Assembly (NCBI RefSeq): GCF_963678635.1
Contig: NC_087065.1
Span: 808,001-872,000 of the forward strand
Source: Symsagittifera roscoffensis
Taxonomy: Eukaryota > Xenacoelomorpha > Acoela > Convolutidae
Direction: 5' to 3'
Length of the DNA: 64,000 nt
How positions within the stretch are numbered: position 1 is the stretch's first letter; each line of letters starts with the position of its first letter. Below are positions 9,530 through 19,020 of this stretch, one piece after another. The notes under the pieces are model-generated. The model had not been told where the DNA came from, did not search any database, and saw nothing but the letters and a program-made list of their open reading frames with translations. The position numbers and the translations under genes were made by a program.

Positions 9530-9731
9530 TGTCGTATAGTGTTATTTAGTTCAAATTGCAAGCTGTCAATCAACTGTCATTATGGTACTTATTAATGTAT
9601 TAGCAGGTGCTGTCCTTGGAACAGTCTGTCACCCTTGGATAATATTGATAACCACTCTTATTGTTAACTTTGCAAGATCAAGTTGATTATCTTTATTGGA
9701 ATTAAATACTGCACAACAAGTCTTTTCAACA
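9530..9731 (+). repeat. 3' LTR of the gypsy element
   Basis: 202 bp, nearly identical to 6507-6709 with a few substitutions and a 1-bp indel around the CATTCGTGGTGC stretch. Followed by the ATAC target duplication. Confidence 0.92.
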
Positions 9732-9753
9732 ATACTGAGGGAGAATTTGAAGT

Positions 9754-10853
9754 TTCCCGGGATGACCAAAAATTCTAGTCATACAATTTCCTTAAATGGA
9801 AAAATGCTAGTCATACACTTTCCATACAATTCCATACGTACAGAAAATTGCATGAAAGGTCGTTGATTAGTTTTTTTTCCATATATGGAAATTGTATGAC
9901 TAGCATTTTTCGATAAACCAAAAATGATGATTTTTTACATTTTAATTTCTCAAAACTTTTGGCTGTGTTGGTAACCGAACACAAATGACATAAACCTTGA
10001 TTACTCAAACGTAGTAACCAAAGGTTTGGCCGTCCCGCATTAAAAATGCATTGGAAACAGCCTGATATGTGTTACTTCTGTCTCAGACAAATCATATAAC
10101 GAAAGTAACTAACATTTAAATTTTGGCAATAATTTTCAAAGATGATTATTTCTAAAATTTGAATTTTTAAGTTACCAGACATTGATCAAGGCATACAAAA
10201 ACATGTCATACAAAAGAAAGAGGAATTTTAAGCGTTTTTGAAAAAAATTATGAAAAGGAAAGGAAAAAAATCCAATTTAGTATATCCAGGACTACGTTAT
10301 ACACACAAAAAATTCAATTTTGCATGCAAAGTTTTTTTTTCAAAAAACGTTTGTTTGAAAACGATAATCAATTTGCGGTTGAAAAAAAAACACAAGATTT
10401 TTTTCGAGGCAATTTCAAAAATACTTAGAAAATTTTTTTTTGTCGCCATCAAATAAATGCTAGTCATACAATTTCCATATATTTTTTTTCAGAAAACAAA
10501 AATAAAAATGGCAAAATTTTCAGTCGTAGCAACCCAAAAAACGCTTAAATGTTTTGCCAGCATCTGAATTGATTGTTCAAAGCTTTTTTATACACACTTT
10601 TTTTAAAATTCTAATCATTTAATTTCCATATAGGGAAATTGTATGGTTACCATTTTTTTCGAAACATTTTTTTTCCTTTTTTTAATGAAGAGATACCAAT
10701 TTGGATACCAAAACACCTATAAGATATTTTTGAAATTCGATTAAATTCATTTTGCAAAAATGCGTGAAATTTGTATGACTAGCATTTTTCCATAGACTAA
10801 GTGTATGAAATTGGATGATTAGCATTTTCGGTCTATGGAGGTCAACCCGGGTT
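9754..10853. repeat. Fold-back repeat with inverted motif copies
   Basis: The ends are imperfect inverted repeats: TCCCGGGATGACC at the left and, on the other strand, ACCCGGGTTGACC at the right, each followed within about 20 bp by a GCTAGTCATACAATTTCC-like motif. Further copies of that motif occur inside in both orientations (about 9774+, 9806+, 9881-, 10456+, 10611 as a small palindrome, 10765-, 10803-). No coding capacity. It looks like a non-autonomous fold-back DNA element; target duplications were not identified. Confidence 0.65.
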
Positions 10854-12015
10854 CTAAGCAACCCCCTCTCAGTTAGAAACTGGGTGGCTCGATGACCATC
10901 ATTGCCCGTTTTGTGGAAGTGAGACATTACTGACCAGCTCAGAAAGACATAAGAAAGGAACAATAGCTCCTGTGAGTTGACCATTTGGTTATACGCATAG
11001 ATTGATTTCAGATAGGGTACAACGTCTGTTCGTCACGCTATCTTATTTTCGGCCAGATAGATTCGTGCAACTTCTTATTCTAATACTAAACTTAATCTTA
11101 CTCCTATTTCTTCTAGTCTAAATAGAACTAGTGTATACTGGTTTTTGCGTATTAGTTCTTGGAGTTATATCCTGAAGGAGAACAACTGTAGTCTAAGTTT
11201 TATTACAATTGTTCTGGTGCTGAAACTAAAGGTATTTTCAGCACTTACAAACAAGTCTCTTTGTTAGGGATGGAATATGATTGGTTAGTATTAATATTTT
11301 ATAGGAATAGAGAATTATATTTATATCCAATTGTAAATTTCAGTTTAGAGCTGGTTCCACTCATCCGGGGTTTAGAGAGATTTTAGTTTCAATTGTTTTT
11401 TTTTATAATGAAGGACGGGTGATGTAATTTTCTTCTAAGTTGTGAGCAGTGACTTTTTGAACAAGGGTGAGGTGTAGTTGTTTGTGTTACATGGAAGAAG
11501 GTTGTTTTCGTTTGTGTTTTGGGTCTCGTTGATCGTGGGTAGTCTTAGGTGATTGTGTCAAGTTTTCTGATCGAAGCAATGATGTATTGATTTCGTAAAG
11601 TTCAGAGCAAGACTATGTGCAGAGTGAAGTTTGACTTTTCGATGTGAAATGACAAGTGACTGGGATCGGTATGTAAAGTCAACATCGAGATGGCCATTGG
11701 CCTGTTTCAACGGGTTTTCTTTGCTGCGATGTTGGGTCCATATTTAAATTCCTCGACAGTCGTGACTACGGCAACAAACCATTCAGATTTGCCATTCCAG
11801 TGTTGGAATGTAATCTAGGTATCATCTTCCAGGCTGCTTGTTCCGACATCTTTACATACTACATTATATATTCACATTTACATCTTGTTACTTAAGTTTT
11901 TTTAGGTATGATTCATTTATTATTTATTATTGCAAAAGCGTTTTTTTTAGTTCGATTATTTTAAAGAATCGCTCTCCTTGGAGACACTCTCAGCAAAAAT
12001 GTGAAATGGGTCACA

Positions 12016-12100
12016 AAGCGTGGTTGTAGCGCAGTGGGTTAGGCCGGCTATAGAGCATGCTCAGGGCGTCCCTCTGGTTCGTGAGGCCAAGAGTGGGCTA
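12016..12100 (+). other. tRNA-like block inside the repeat
   Basis: TAGCGCAGTGG (12027-12037) fits a Pol III A box and GGTTCGTGAGG (12076-12086) is B-box-like at normal spacing. The relative at 25413-25500 keeps the A-box area (TAGCACGGTGG) and the palindrome GAGCATGCTC but loses the B box. A full cloverleaf could not be drawn, so this is a tRNA-derived or SINE-like relic, not a tRNA gene. Confidence 0.35.
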
Positions 12101-12639
12101 TATTTTCATCGTGTCCTTTTTCAAAAATATAATCGTTTGTTTTTGGGTTGTCTTTCGACTTTTTTGTGTTTATTTTTGTTTTAAGAAAACTTGAAAGTGG
12201 CTTCCAAGAGAATAGTTTATCCAATTTTAATCTGGTGTTAACCTGGTTTTGTTACAGTGGGACTTTCTTTCTTAGTCATGCTGTTAGCTTGTCGTTTGGT
12301 GGCGTTAGTAAGCTGCGTTGGCTAGATTATAATTCCTTCCCTATCGGGTTAGGGAAAATTAGAAACGTGTTAAAACAAGTTCTAGTTGTCATCAGTGAAA
12401 GTTTGAAACTTGGAATTCACTATTTAAACAATTCCTCGTGGACGAGTTTGTGCAATTGTGGAAAAAGTGTGTGATTATAAGAGAAGCGTCCTAAAAAAGC
12501 TAGTACAGTCAAACTATTTGCCTTTTTGAAAAAAACTATATGGATGAAGAGTGAAATCTAGAAATGAAAAAAGAAAATTTTTTGTAAAATGGTAAGTGTT
12601 TTTTGAGTATAATAGTGAAATATTGAAGTATACTATCAA

Positions 12640-13000
12640 AGGTTGTCGTCGGCAAAAAATCCATTTATGAATTTACTGTTAATAGTGTGTGACGATGTGA
12701 GGAGCTTGGCAAGCATGCGGATGACATTTTTTAGTCTGGAGGAGGGGTCATAGAAGCTCGAGCGTACGGATGATGTTTAGTTCTTTGTTAGTAGGTGAGA
12801 ATTCATATGATTTGTGTTCAATGAGATTGTATAATTTACGATTGTTTTTAGCTCTGTGAATATATTCTAGGATGTGGCCTTCGATGGGCTGTATATATTC
12901 ATGGGGTATGATTAGTGGGCAAGATTCTTCAACGTCAAATGAATTGGTTAGTGGGATGAATATATGCATTTGTCATATTGAGTCGTAATTTTGGAGGATG
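12640..13000 (-). pseudogene. Distal ORF of the env-bearing element, diverged copy
   Basis: A 73-codon open piece (12748-12969) ends with SPTNKELNIIRTLELL. After a stop the next bases still read LKNVIRMLAKLLT in another frame. The nearly identical pair at 26263-26463 and 40025-40225 reads VRTEELKTIKALQLL...TKNIIRILAKLLTH. Protein similarity between diverged DNA copies indicates that this was once a real gene. No known domain. Confidence 0.55.
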
Positions 13001-13385
13001 CCGAGAATATTAGTATTTTTAATACAATAGTGAGGTTGAGGAAATTTGGTTATGTAAATTTAGAAATAATAAAAGTGAATCTATGTTGTGGGTTTTTGCT
13101 GGTGTGTTAGTCATGTAGTGGTGTTGAATAAATTTATAAGAAGTAGGTGTTTGATTTAGTTTAGTGCGTTACAATATTTGGTGGGATCAGTGTAGGTCAC
13201 GTTCTTTTGGTGTAAAGAATTGGAAAATGAGTGAAAAGTGATTAAATTTTTTGAAACAAGAATCATAATTTTTTGTGTCTATTAGTGCTCTAGAAATAGT
13301 ATTATCAAATTTTTTATTCATGCAATCAATTACAAAAATATGTTCAGACTTTAAAAAAGTCTCTGTTAGTTGGGGGTTAGGATCT

Positions 13386-13585
13386 NNNNNNNNNNNNNNN
13401 NNNNNNNNNNNNNNNNNNNNNNNNNNNNNNNNNNNNNNNNNNNNNNNNNNNNNNNNNNNNNNNNNNNNNNNNNNNNNNNNNNNNNNNNNNNNNNNNNNNN
13501 NNNNNNNNNNNNNNNNNNNNNNNNNNNNNNNNNNNNNNNNNNNNNNNNNNNNNNNNNNNNNNNNNNNNNNNNNNNNNNNNNNNNN
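13386..13585. other. 200-N assembly gap
   Basis: Exactly 200 N. A round number suggests a scaffolder placeholder, so the true distance, and even the adjacency of the two sides, is unknown. Confidence 0.97.
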
Positions 13586-14137
13586 ATAGGGAATACCAAT
13601 GGTAAGGAATAATGGTTTGTGTGATGGTAAGATAATGGTAAGAAAAAGTTTTTTTTTTGGCTATGTGTGGAAGTGTCTTGTTTTTTTTTTGCAAAAATCT
13701 CGGCGCGCGTTATCTTATTGGTAACAATTAATTGTTAATTACGCGTAGATTGTGGAATGAAGGTCTTTTGTTTAGATTTTTGGTACATGGTAAGTCAATG
13801 GTAAGAGTTTTTGGAAAAAAAAAACTTTGAATTTCTATGGAAAAAATTGAAAAAATTTCAAAAAACTTCAAAACACAATAAAATTTGTTATAATTCAACC
13901 TATTAACGAAACTATCAGATCTTCCTCTTTTTTATCTATTTGAAAAAAAGCTGAAACCTACTGAATTTCAAAAAAAGTCAAAATTTTGAGAGAAAAACAA
14001 TTAAGTTACAAAGAATGTATATAAACTGCATCGTATTTGAAATTTACAGCAACTTTACTAGTTTTAAAAATACTACATCGTACAAAATTTTAATACACTG
14101 CATCACTTGTGATGATATTTTTACATTGCATCAGTTC
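13586..14137. other. AT-rich spacer
   Basis: No gene seen. It has several ATGGTAAG-type short repeats (13600-13640, 13788-13806) and long A and T runs, and ends at the 3' end of the polymerase pseudogene. Confidence 0.6.
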
Positions 14138-15004
14138 TTATAAACTCAACGGTTTTGTATGAATTCCATCATCTTGGACTTGTATTTTTGGATAAAAATA
14201 ACAAAGTCCTTTCTTCGTTTGCTCATATGTGGCTACCATATGATTTATAGTTCTGAATCCTCTAATTGTAGATGTTAGGTTGATTGCTTCATCGAGCACT
14301 CTCCAATACTTTGACATGGGTCCGTCTCCAGATTCTTCTAGAGCTCGTTTGCTTAATCCTTTGCATCTAAATTTGAATATGTCTGTTTTGTTGTCATAAC
14401 AGCAATAAGTTTTGCTACAAAAACATAGCATTTCTGTGCACCTAAACTCCTCCATAAAAAGTCTCGGCTCGTACTTATTGTGCTTATTATGGATACTGCA
14501 AAACGTTCGAGGGAAGAAATTAGATTTTGCATCTGGATTGAAAAAATCTCTGCAGCCATTTTCCCTCATTTTTTCTCAAATGTCTCTTTTTTCTGGTTGG
14601 ATACATTCATATAAAATTTCTTCAGCAGGTGCCAAGTAAAGTGAGTCTGTATCCATCTCCAACTCTTCAAAAATGCTTACATCACAGAACTTGTTAAAGA
14701 AGTTATAGTAGAGTTTCGACATTCTCAGCTTTGCATACTGAATTATGAAAAAACCAACAATGATGGGTTCTCGGAGCTTAATGGTTGATTTCAACAACTC
14801 CACCTCATACAAGTCTTTTTCAACTCTATTTAACTTTTTGAACAACGGCTCAGTTTTTGCTTTATGAGTTTTTTCCTTGTAAGAAAGTATTTTATGACTG
14901 TATGTCTGGATCTCCTGACAAAGGGGTTTCAACTCCTTCTCTTCTTTCATCAACCGCTGATTGAACAAAATTATTGAAACATTTGCGAAGATAATGTTGA
15001 ACAA
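14138..15004 (-). pseudogene. Polymerase palm motif C and C-terminal region
   Basis: Two open pieces in the same frame (15004-14579 and 14575-14138) are separated by one TGA. The first has REPIIVGFFIIQYAKLRM and the catalytic DTD; the second has the Cys-rich block and the conserved terminal IHTKPLSL. The first 45 or so codons after 15004 are read in the wrong frame; the neighbouring frame shows the family sequence RKCFNNFVQS. Confidence 0.88.
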
Positions 15005-15473
15005 AACGGTAAGTTTTGGTTCACTGCAAGCACTGGTTCCAAATAAAAGTTGAACAGAAGAGTTATAACTGCTCCATTTCTAGCTTGAAACTAGATATCA
15101 GCATTCTCTGAGGATGTTTTTACATTTCGTTCCCGATTGCACAATTCTTCATCTAATCTCCAATATCATTTCTTCAAACCTCAGTATTTTTGGTAATTGG
15201 AAAAAAAATTGCAAATTTTGATTTTAGTTCATCTGAACGACTAAATTGCACTGAACATAGACAAAAACTGATTCATCTTTTATTTTTGCTAAAAAGGAGT
15301 CTCTAGAAAGAAGTCTTTATTAGGGAAAGTGGGTTCTGATGTGATGTTCGATCTTGTTATTGGCTTTGAAACCTTCCCACCACTCACACTCCCACATTTC
15401 TTCAACTTTGTATCATTTCTCTTTTATGTATTCCCGTCTCATATCATCCATCTCTCTCTTCTTGTTTCCTCGT

Positions 15474-15845
15474 TCAATATCCTGATCTGTTAGGGAGGGA
15501 CGAGCTTCTTGGCAAGAAGCAGAAGTGGTAGTAACATCCCATTCCTTCAAACACTGTCTTACAAAGATCACAATAACCGTCCACATTGAAACAGTCGATT
15601 TTTTTCTTTTTTCCAGATGTAAAAAAACTCTCAGTTTTGCATTCTGGTCTTGTTTTCTGATAGAAAGACATCACCATGTTCTCAAAATTGCGAGATCGGT
15701 CATGTCTAGCCTGAAACTTCTGCATATCGGCGTCATACTCACATCTCATATGCAGTCCTGTTGTCATATCTTGACAAATTGAGAAAGGATAAAGCTGGCT
15801 TGCATCAATTCCAACGATTGATTTACAAACATTCGATTTCATCAA
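15474..15845 (-). pseudogene. Polymerase motif A segment
   Basis: 123 open codons with CKSIVGIDASQLYPF (motif A Asp), CFNVDGYCDLCKTVF and CYYHFC, a metal-binding-like Cys block of this polymerase family. The last 15 codons are out of frame; the true continuation (CQEARPSLTDQDIERGNKK) is in another frame from about 15520 downward. Confidence 0.85.
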
Positions 15846-16105
15846 CTACAGCTCTTCGAGTGAACACAATGGAAGGTCCACCAGTCATGTCTTCTTTAAT
15901 TTATTTCACAAAAATCTTTATCACTTTCGCAAAATGGATAAAAATTGTAATTTGTTGATTTGTGTAGACATCTGTTTGCTAGATTTGGAAGTGTGCATCC
16001 AAGTTTCAACATATCTACCTCTTTTTTATGATAAAACTGAATCTTTTTTGCATTGATTCCAGGGTTAGAACTACATACTTCTTTTTGTACCACTTCAAAA
16101 AGTCT

Positions 16106-17130
16106 TTAAACACTGTCATTCCGTTTTCTTACTGTCATTTCAGTCTCTTGTAAGTAATTGTAATTATCCAGTCCAAATGGAGGAATAGTCTTGATTTCAA
16201 GCTTTTTAAGTGCCTGTTGTTCGTCAATCCCACTCTTTCTCAGCTTCTCATAATCAATGAAGTCTTTGTCCAGAGGATTGTTGTTTCTAAGGTTACTGAA
16301 AAAGGCTTCACACGGCAGCAATTCGGGAAAATCAAGTTTGTCTGGGTTATCAAATCACTCATAAGGAAAAAAACCTTTCGTTTCTCTAGCTTTATAGGCT
16401 TTGAGAAAGGAGTCCAGAGTAGTTACCCCTCCCAAAAACTTATGTCGAGAGTTGGTACATCTCCAAACTTGAAAGATATAAATTCATTTGCTTTTTTGAT
16501 GACAGATGTTTCTTGTTCTTATCGCGAAACAAATAAGGGATTAGGTAGGACTTGATCAAGTTCAAATCATATCTACCACTATTAAATTCAAAAACAATTA
16601 AGGTATTTACATATCTCTCCAGGTGCTGTTTCAAATCGATGAGCTGGTTTTTCTGAATTCGTAAGAGTTGTGTTGATATATCTGCCTCTTCCGAATCTTC
16701 AAAGCATTCGTCTTCGTACTCAGTTATGATGCTTGAATAATTTTTACTTCGCTCGTCAAAAATCTTTTTCATTCTTTTCTTATAGCTACTTCAATATCTT
16801 GAAATTTTGTTTTCATCTCCAGCTTACTTTTTACAGCCAACAGTTCGAGGTTGCTTACAAATTCAATTATCGAGTTCTGTGGATCCTTGTTGTACAAAAA
16901 GATGGGTTCATCAAACCGAATCGATGATGTAGAGACTAAAATTGGAACATGTTTTCAAAACCAGGTTGTTGTTGGTGTTTATTCTAATTCCTCTGTAGGA
17001 ATACAAATCGACTCAAAATCGAAACTTGCTAAGTTATTGAAAAGTTTGATATCTTCAGAAACTGGAAGATTGAATCCTTCTAGCTTTTCAAATAAGGTGT
17101 CTCGAAGCTCATACTCGTTCTTTGGGTAAA
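16106..17130 (-). pseudogene. Polymerase exonuclease and linker segment
   Basis: Shows the exonuclease Asp/Glu motif (LASFDFESICIP), the second motif FNSGRYDLNLIKSYL, and further C-terminal LPCEAFFSNLRNNNPL and LDNYNYLQE. The pieces 16440-16772 and 16106-16321 are open; the rest has stops and shifts. The catalytic residues visible are intact, so the damage is mainly in frame, not in motifs. Confidence 0.82.
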
Positions 17131-18006
17131 CATGTCTCGCTCGGTCCTTGCATCTCAGGAGATGCTGATTGAAGTAATCTGATTTGTGGAAAAAGGTGTC
17201 TCAGCCAGGGCATCGAAAGCACTTGAAGAAAATATCTATATCATTTGTATGAATGACATGATTGTTAAATCTCAGTAGCGTAACTGTTTTTTATCAAATC
17301 TTCCGATACTTCGTTAAGCTGGTTCTCCTACATATTCCCCTTCTGGGATATCGAAGTTGTTTATAAAGATGTTGTTTTGCACAATTTCTTCGACAACAGG
17401 TAAGTCTTCTACAGAAACTCCAGGAAAATTTCAAGGATCATAACCAGATTTTTATATAAATTCTGTAAAGTATCCGGAACTGTGAGAGTCGGGATCCTTT
17501 TGTTCATTCATGTACATTGCCAATGCGATGAAAAGACACAAATGATCTTTGTAAGGTTCTCTGTCTTTGTGAGATAGAAGACAGTTAACAGAATGGTTTT
17601 TCAGTAGAGATTCGGGTAAGACAGAGTTCGGACATCCCATCAAAGTTTTTCAACACTTCTTCCTCCACAATCTTGTTCAAGTCGGCCAACGTATCACTGG
17701 GTTTCCGTTACTTAGTTACATGTTCCTTTCTCCGATGTTGTTGGAGGAGAGTAGTAACTTGGGAACTCTTGTTCACAAGAAGCACAAACTTGAGCATGCT
17801 TCTTCGCATTATGAAAACCATTCTCCTTTTTGCTCTTTGTAAAAAAAACAGACAGTTTGGGCACTGATGTTCTTTTTGTTGTTCAACTCTCTTTGATGTC
17901 TCGTAGCATCAGCTCTCCTGTAATCCTGACCACAGTCCTCACTTACATTTTTCTTTTCGCGAAGTAACGGATTATAAAATTTGAAGTAAAGTTCAATTGA
18001 TTGTTT

Positions 18007-18377
18007 CTGATTGGCAAGCAAAATAAGCGTTTTTTTTACTAACAATGACGTCATTGCCTACGCAATTCTCCTTTTATGGTAATGACGTCATTCTTTGAAT
18101 AGAAGTGACGTCAACTTTTGACCATTTGTTTTTGCAATTCCCCTTGTGTAAATTTTTACTTATTTGCAAGATTTAAGTCCTTAAAAGGTAAACTTTTGTC
18201 TGATTGGATGGGACCACAAGAACAAAAGTGAACAATTTTGTGATTGGAAACGACACTGTGTAAAACGGAGCTTTGTTTCAGATTGGACACGACTTTTCTA
18301 AAAGATATCCATAAAAGGAAACTGAAATCTGATTGGAGACGACCACAATCCAAATAAGGAAAAACCATTCTGATTGG
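18007..18377. promoter_or_regulatory. CRE and CCAAT cluster between divergent genes
   Basis: Three perfect TGACGTCA palindromes (18046-18053, 18083-18090, 18106-18113), the binding sequence of CREB/ATF-type bZIP factors, and CCAAT boxes read on the minus strand: CTGATTGG at 18007, 18200, 18329 and 18370, plus variants GTGATTGG 18240 and CAGATTGG 18279. CCAATCAG is the preferred NF-Y core with flank. They lie just upstream of the polymerase N-terminus (minus) and of the plus-strand ORFs from 18575, so the layout is that of a bidirectional promoter. Site identity is seen; use is inferred. Confidence 0.7.
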
Positions 18378-18574
18378 TTAAACCCACCAATTTGAACTGA
18401 TGGTACCCCTCTCTCTTTAGTAATAACTCATTTTATTTCGTACTTAACTACCTTCAACTACCTCCTCTCTAAATATTTTAATTTCCACTTAACCACCGAC
18501 AACTACTTCTCTCGCAACAGTAAATCTGGTTTTTACTCTGAACTTTTTACTTATTCAACTTCGCTTGCAGCTTA

Positions 18575-18790
18575 TTGCTCAAAATCATCTTCTCAGTGCA
18601 AAACAACAACCCTATGTTCTCGATGGAATTTTTGAAATTTTCGGCTGATTTAGTCCAAATCCAAGTGCGAGAAACAGTTTGTGGAGTTTTTCTGGCACGA
18701 ATGGACATCCCAATCCAAGTGTGGCACATCGTGGAGGTGATGCGCAGGGATTTCAATGAACATCATGTCATATTGCGCAAGTACCCATGA
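18575..18790 (+). CDS. Unknown ORF divergent from the polymerase, part 1
   Basis: 71 codons, possibly starting at the internal ATG before FSMEFLKFSADLVQIQ. No known domain. It ends ...KYP-TGA and overlaps by 4 bp (ATGA) the next ORF. The two may be one gene split by a frameshift or a true stop-start overlap. Position and orientation suggest a gene of the same transposon. Codon use and length give only modest support. Confidence 0.45.
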   Translation: MLKIIFSVQNNNPMFSMEFLKFSADLVQIQVRETVCGVFLARMDIPIQVWHIVEVMRRDFNEHHVILRKYP

Positions 18791-19020
18791 CTGAGAACCA
18801 ACTTGGAGAAATGCAAATGATGGAGGAAGTGGCTGAGCATGTTAAAATGAACTACCCCGAAACTCTTGACTCAAGATACGTGGCTCAACTGTTAGACGAT
18901 TTCTTCTTTCCTTGGGAAGAGGGATCTGTGGCCAACCCAATTACCGTCGAAGAGGATAAGTGGTTCTCTGAGCCAAGAACTCCAGTCAACGAACCACCAA
19001 GACAGCCACCAGTGATAGAG
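18787..19020 (+). CDS. Unknown ORF divergent from the polymerase, part 2 (truncated)
   Basis: Starts ATG ACT GAG at 18787. About 78 codons of acidic, Pro-rich sequence (FFFPWEEGSVANP, PRTPVNEPPRQPP) run until about 19020, where the DNA switches to a copy of the polymerase N-terminus. The remaining codons to 19110 are therefore foreign. No family recognised. The 3' part of the gene was lost at the duplication junction. Confidence 0.5.

Larger units (their letters stand above)
6507..9731 (+). mobile_element. Mag-like Ty3/gypsy element, internally deleted
   Basis: Complete ends: 5' LTR 6507-6709, 3' LTR 9530-9731, both TGTCGTATAG...TTTTCAACA and nearly identical, flanked by the 4-bp target duplication ATAC (6503-6506 and 9732-9735). 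Inside are an open gag, a protease stub, an integrase remnant and a pol tail. Protease, reverse transcriptase and RNase H are missing, so the copy cannot move by itself. Near-identical LTRs indicate a fairly young insertion. Confidence 0.93.
10996..13385 (-). mobile_element. Diverged left end of the env-bearing element
   Basis: Collinear with 24356-26930 over its length (shared blocks include CTATCTTATTTTCGGCC, GGTTCCAC-CATCCGGGGTTTA, a tRNA-like block and CACGTTCTTTTGG), but clearly diverged. It is cut by the assembly gap. The part 12640-13000 holds the decayed distal ORF. Orientation is set by that ORF on the minus strand. The non-coding part 10996-12640 may be an LTR; the other LTR of the element is not seen. 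Confidence 0.75.
14138..18053 (-). pseudogene. Polinton/Maverick-type DNA polymerase B, decayed
   Basis: Protein-primed family-B DNA polymerase carried by large self-synthesising DNA transposons and related viruses. From N to C: a Cys/His-rich zinc-finger region (about 17660-18050 and 17130-17240), a 3'-5' exonuclease (DFES at about 17010-17027; FNSGRYDLN at 16559-16590), motif A (GIDASQLYP, about 15785-15815), motif C (EMDTDSLYL, about 14639-14665), and a Cys-rich end (CSKTYCCYD, KGLSKRALE, ATYEQTKKGL). The gene is broken by many stops and frameshifts: an in-frame TGA at 14576-14578 where relatives have Trp, a frameshift near 15500, several stops in 15005-15473. Motif B (LGNSxYG) was not found and seems deleted. 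The frame order is otherwise preserved. No Polinton integrase, capsid or ATPase gene was recognised nearby. Confidence 0.9.

Noticed and set aside
10238-10456. 72-codon plus ORF
   Set aside because: Lies inside the fold-back repeat; Lys/Phe-rich because of A and T runs.
12016-12100. A functional tRNA gene
   Set aside because: Anticodon and T arms do not pair into a cloverleaf, and the second copy has lost the B box.
13275-13694. ORFs running through the N gap
   Set aside because: Artefacts of translating N.
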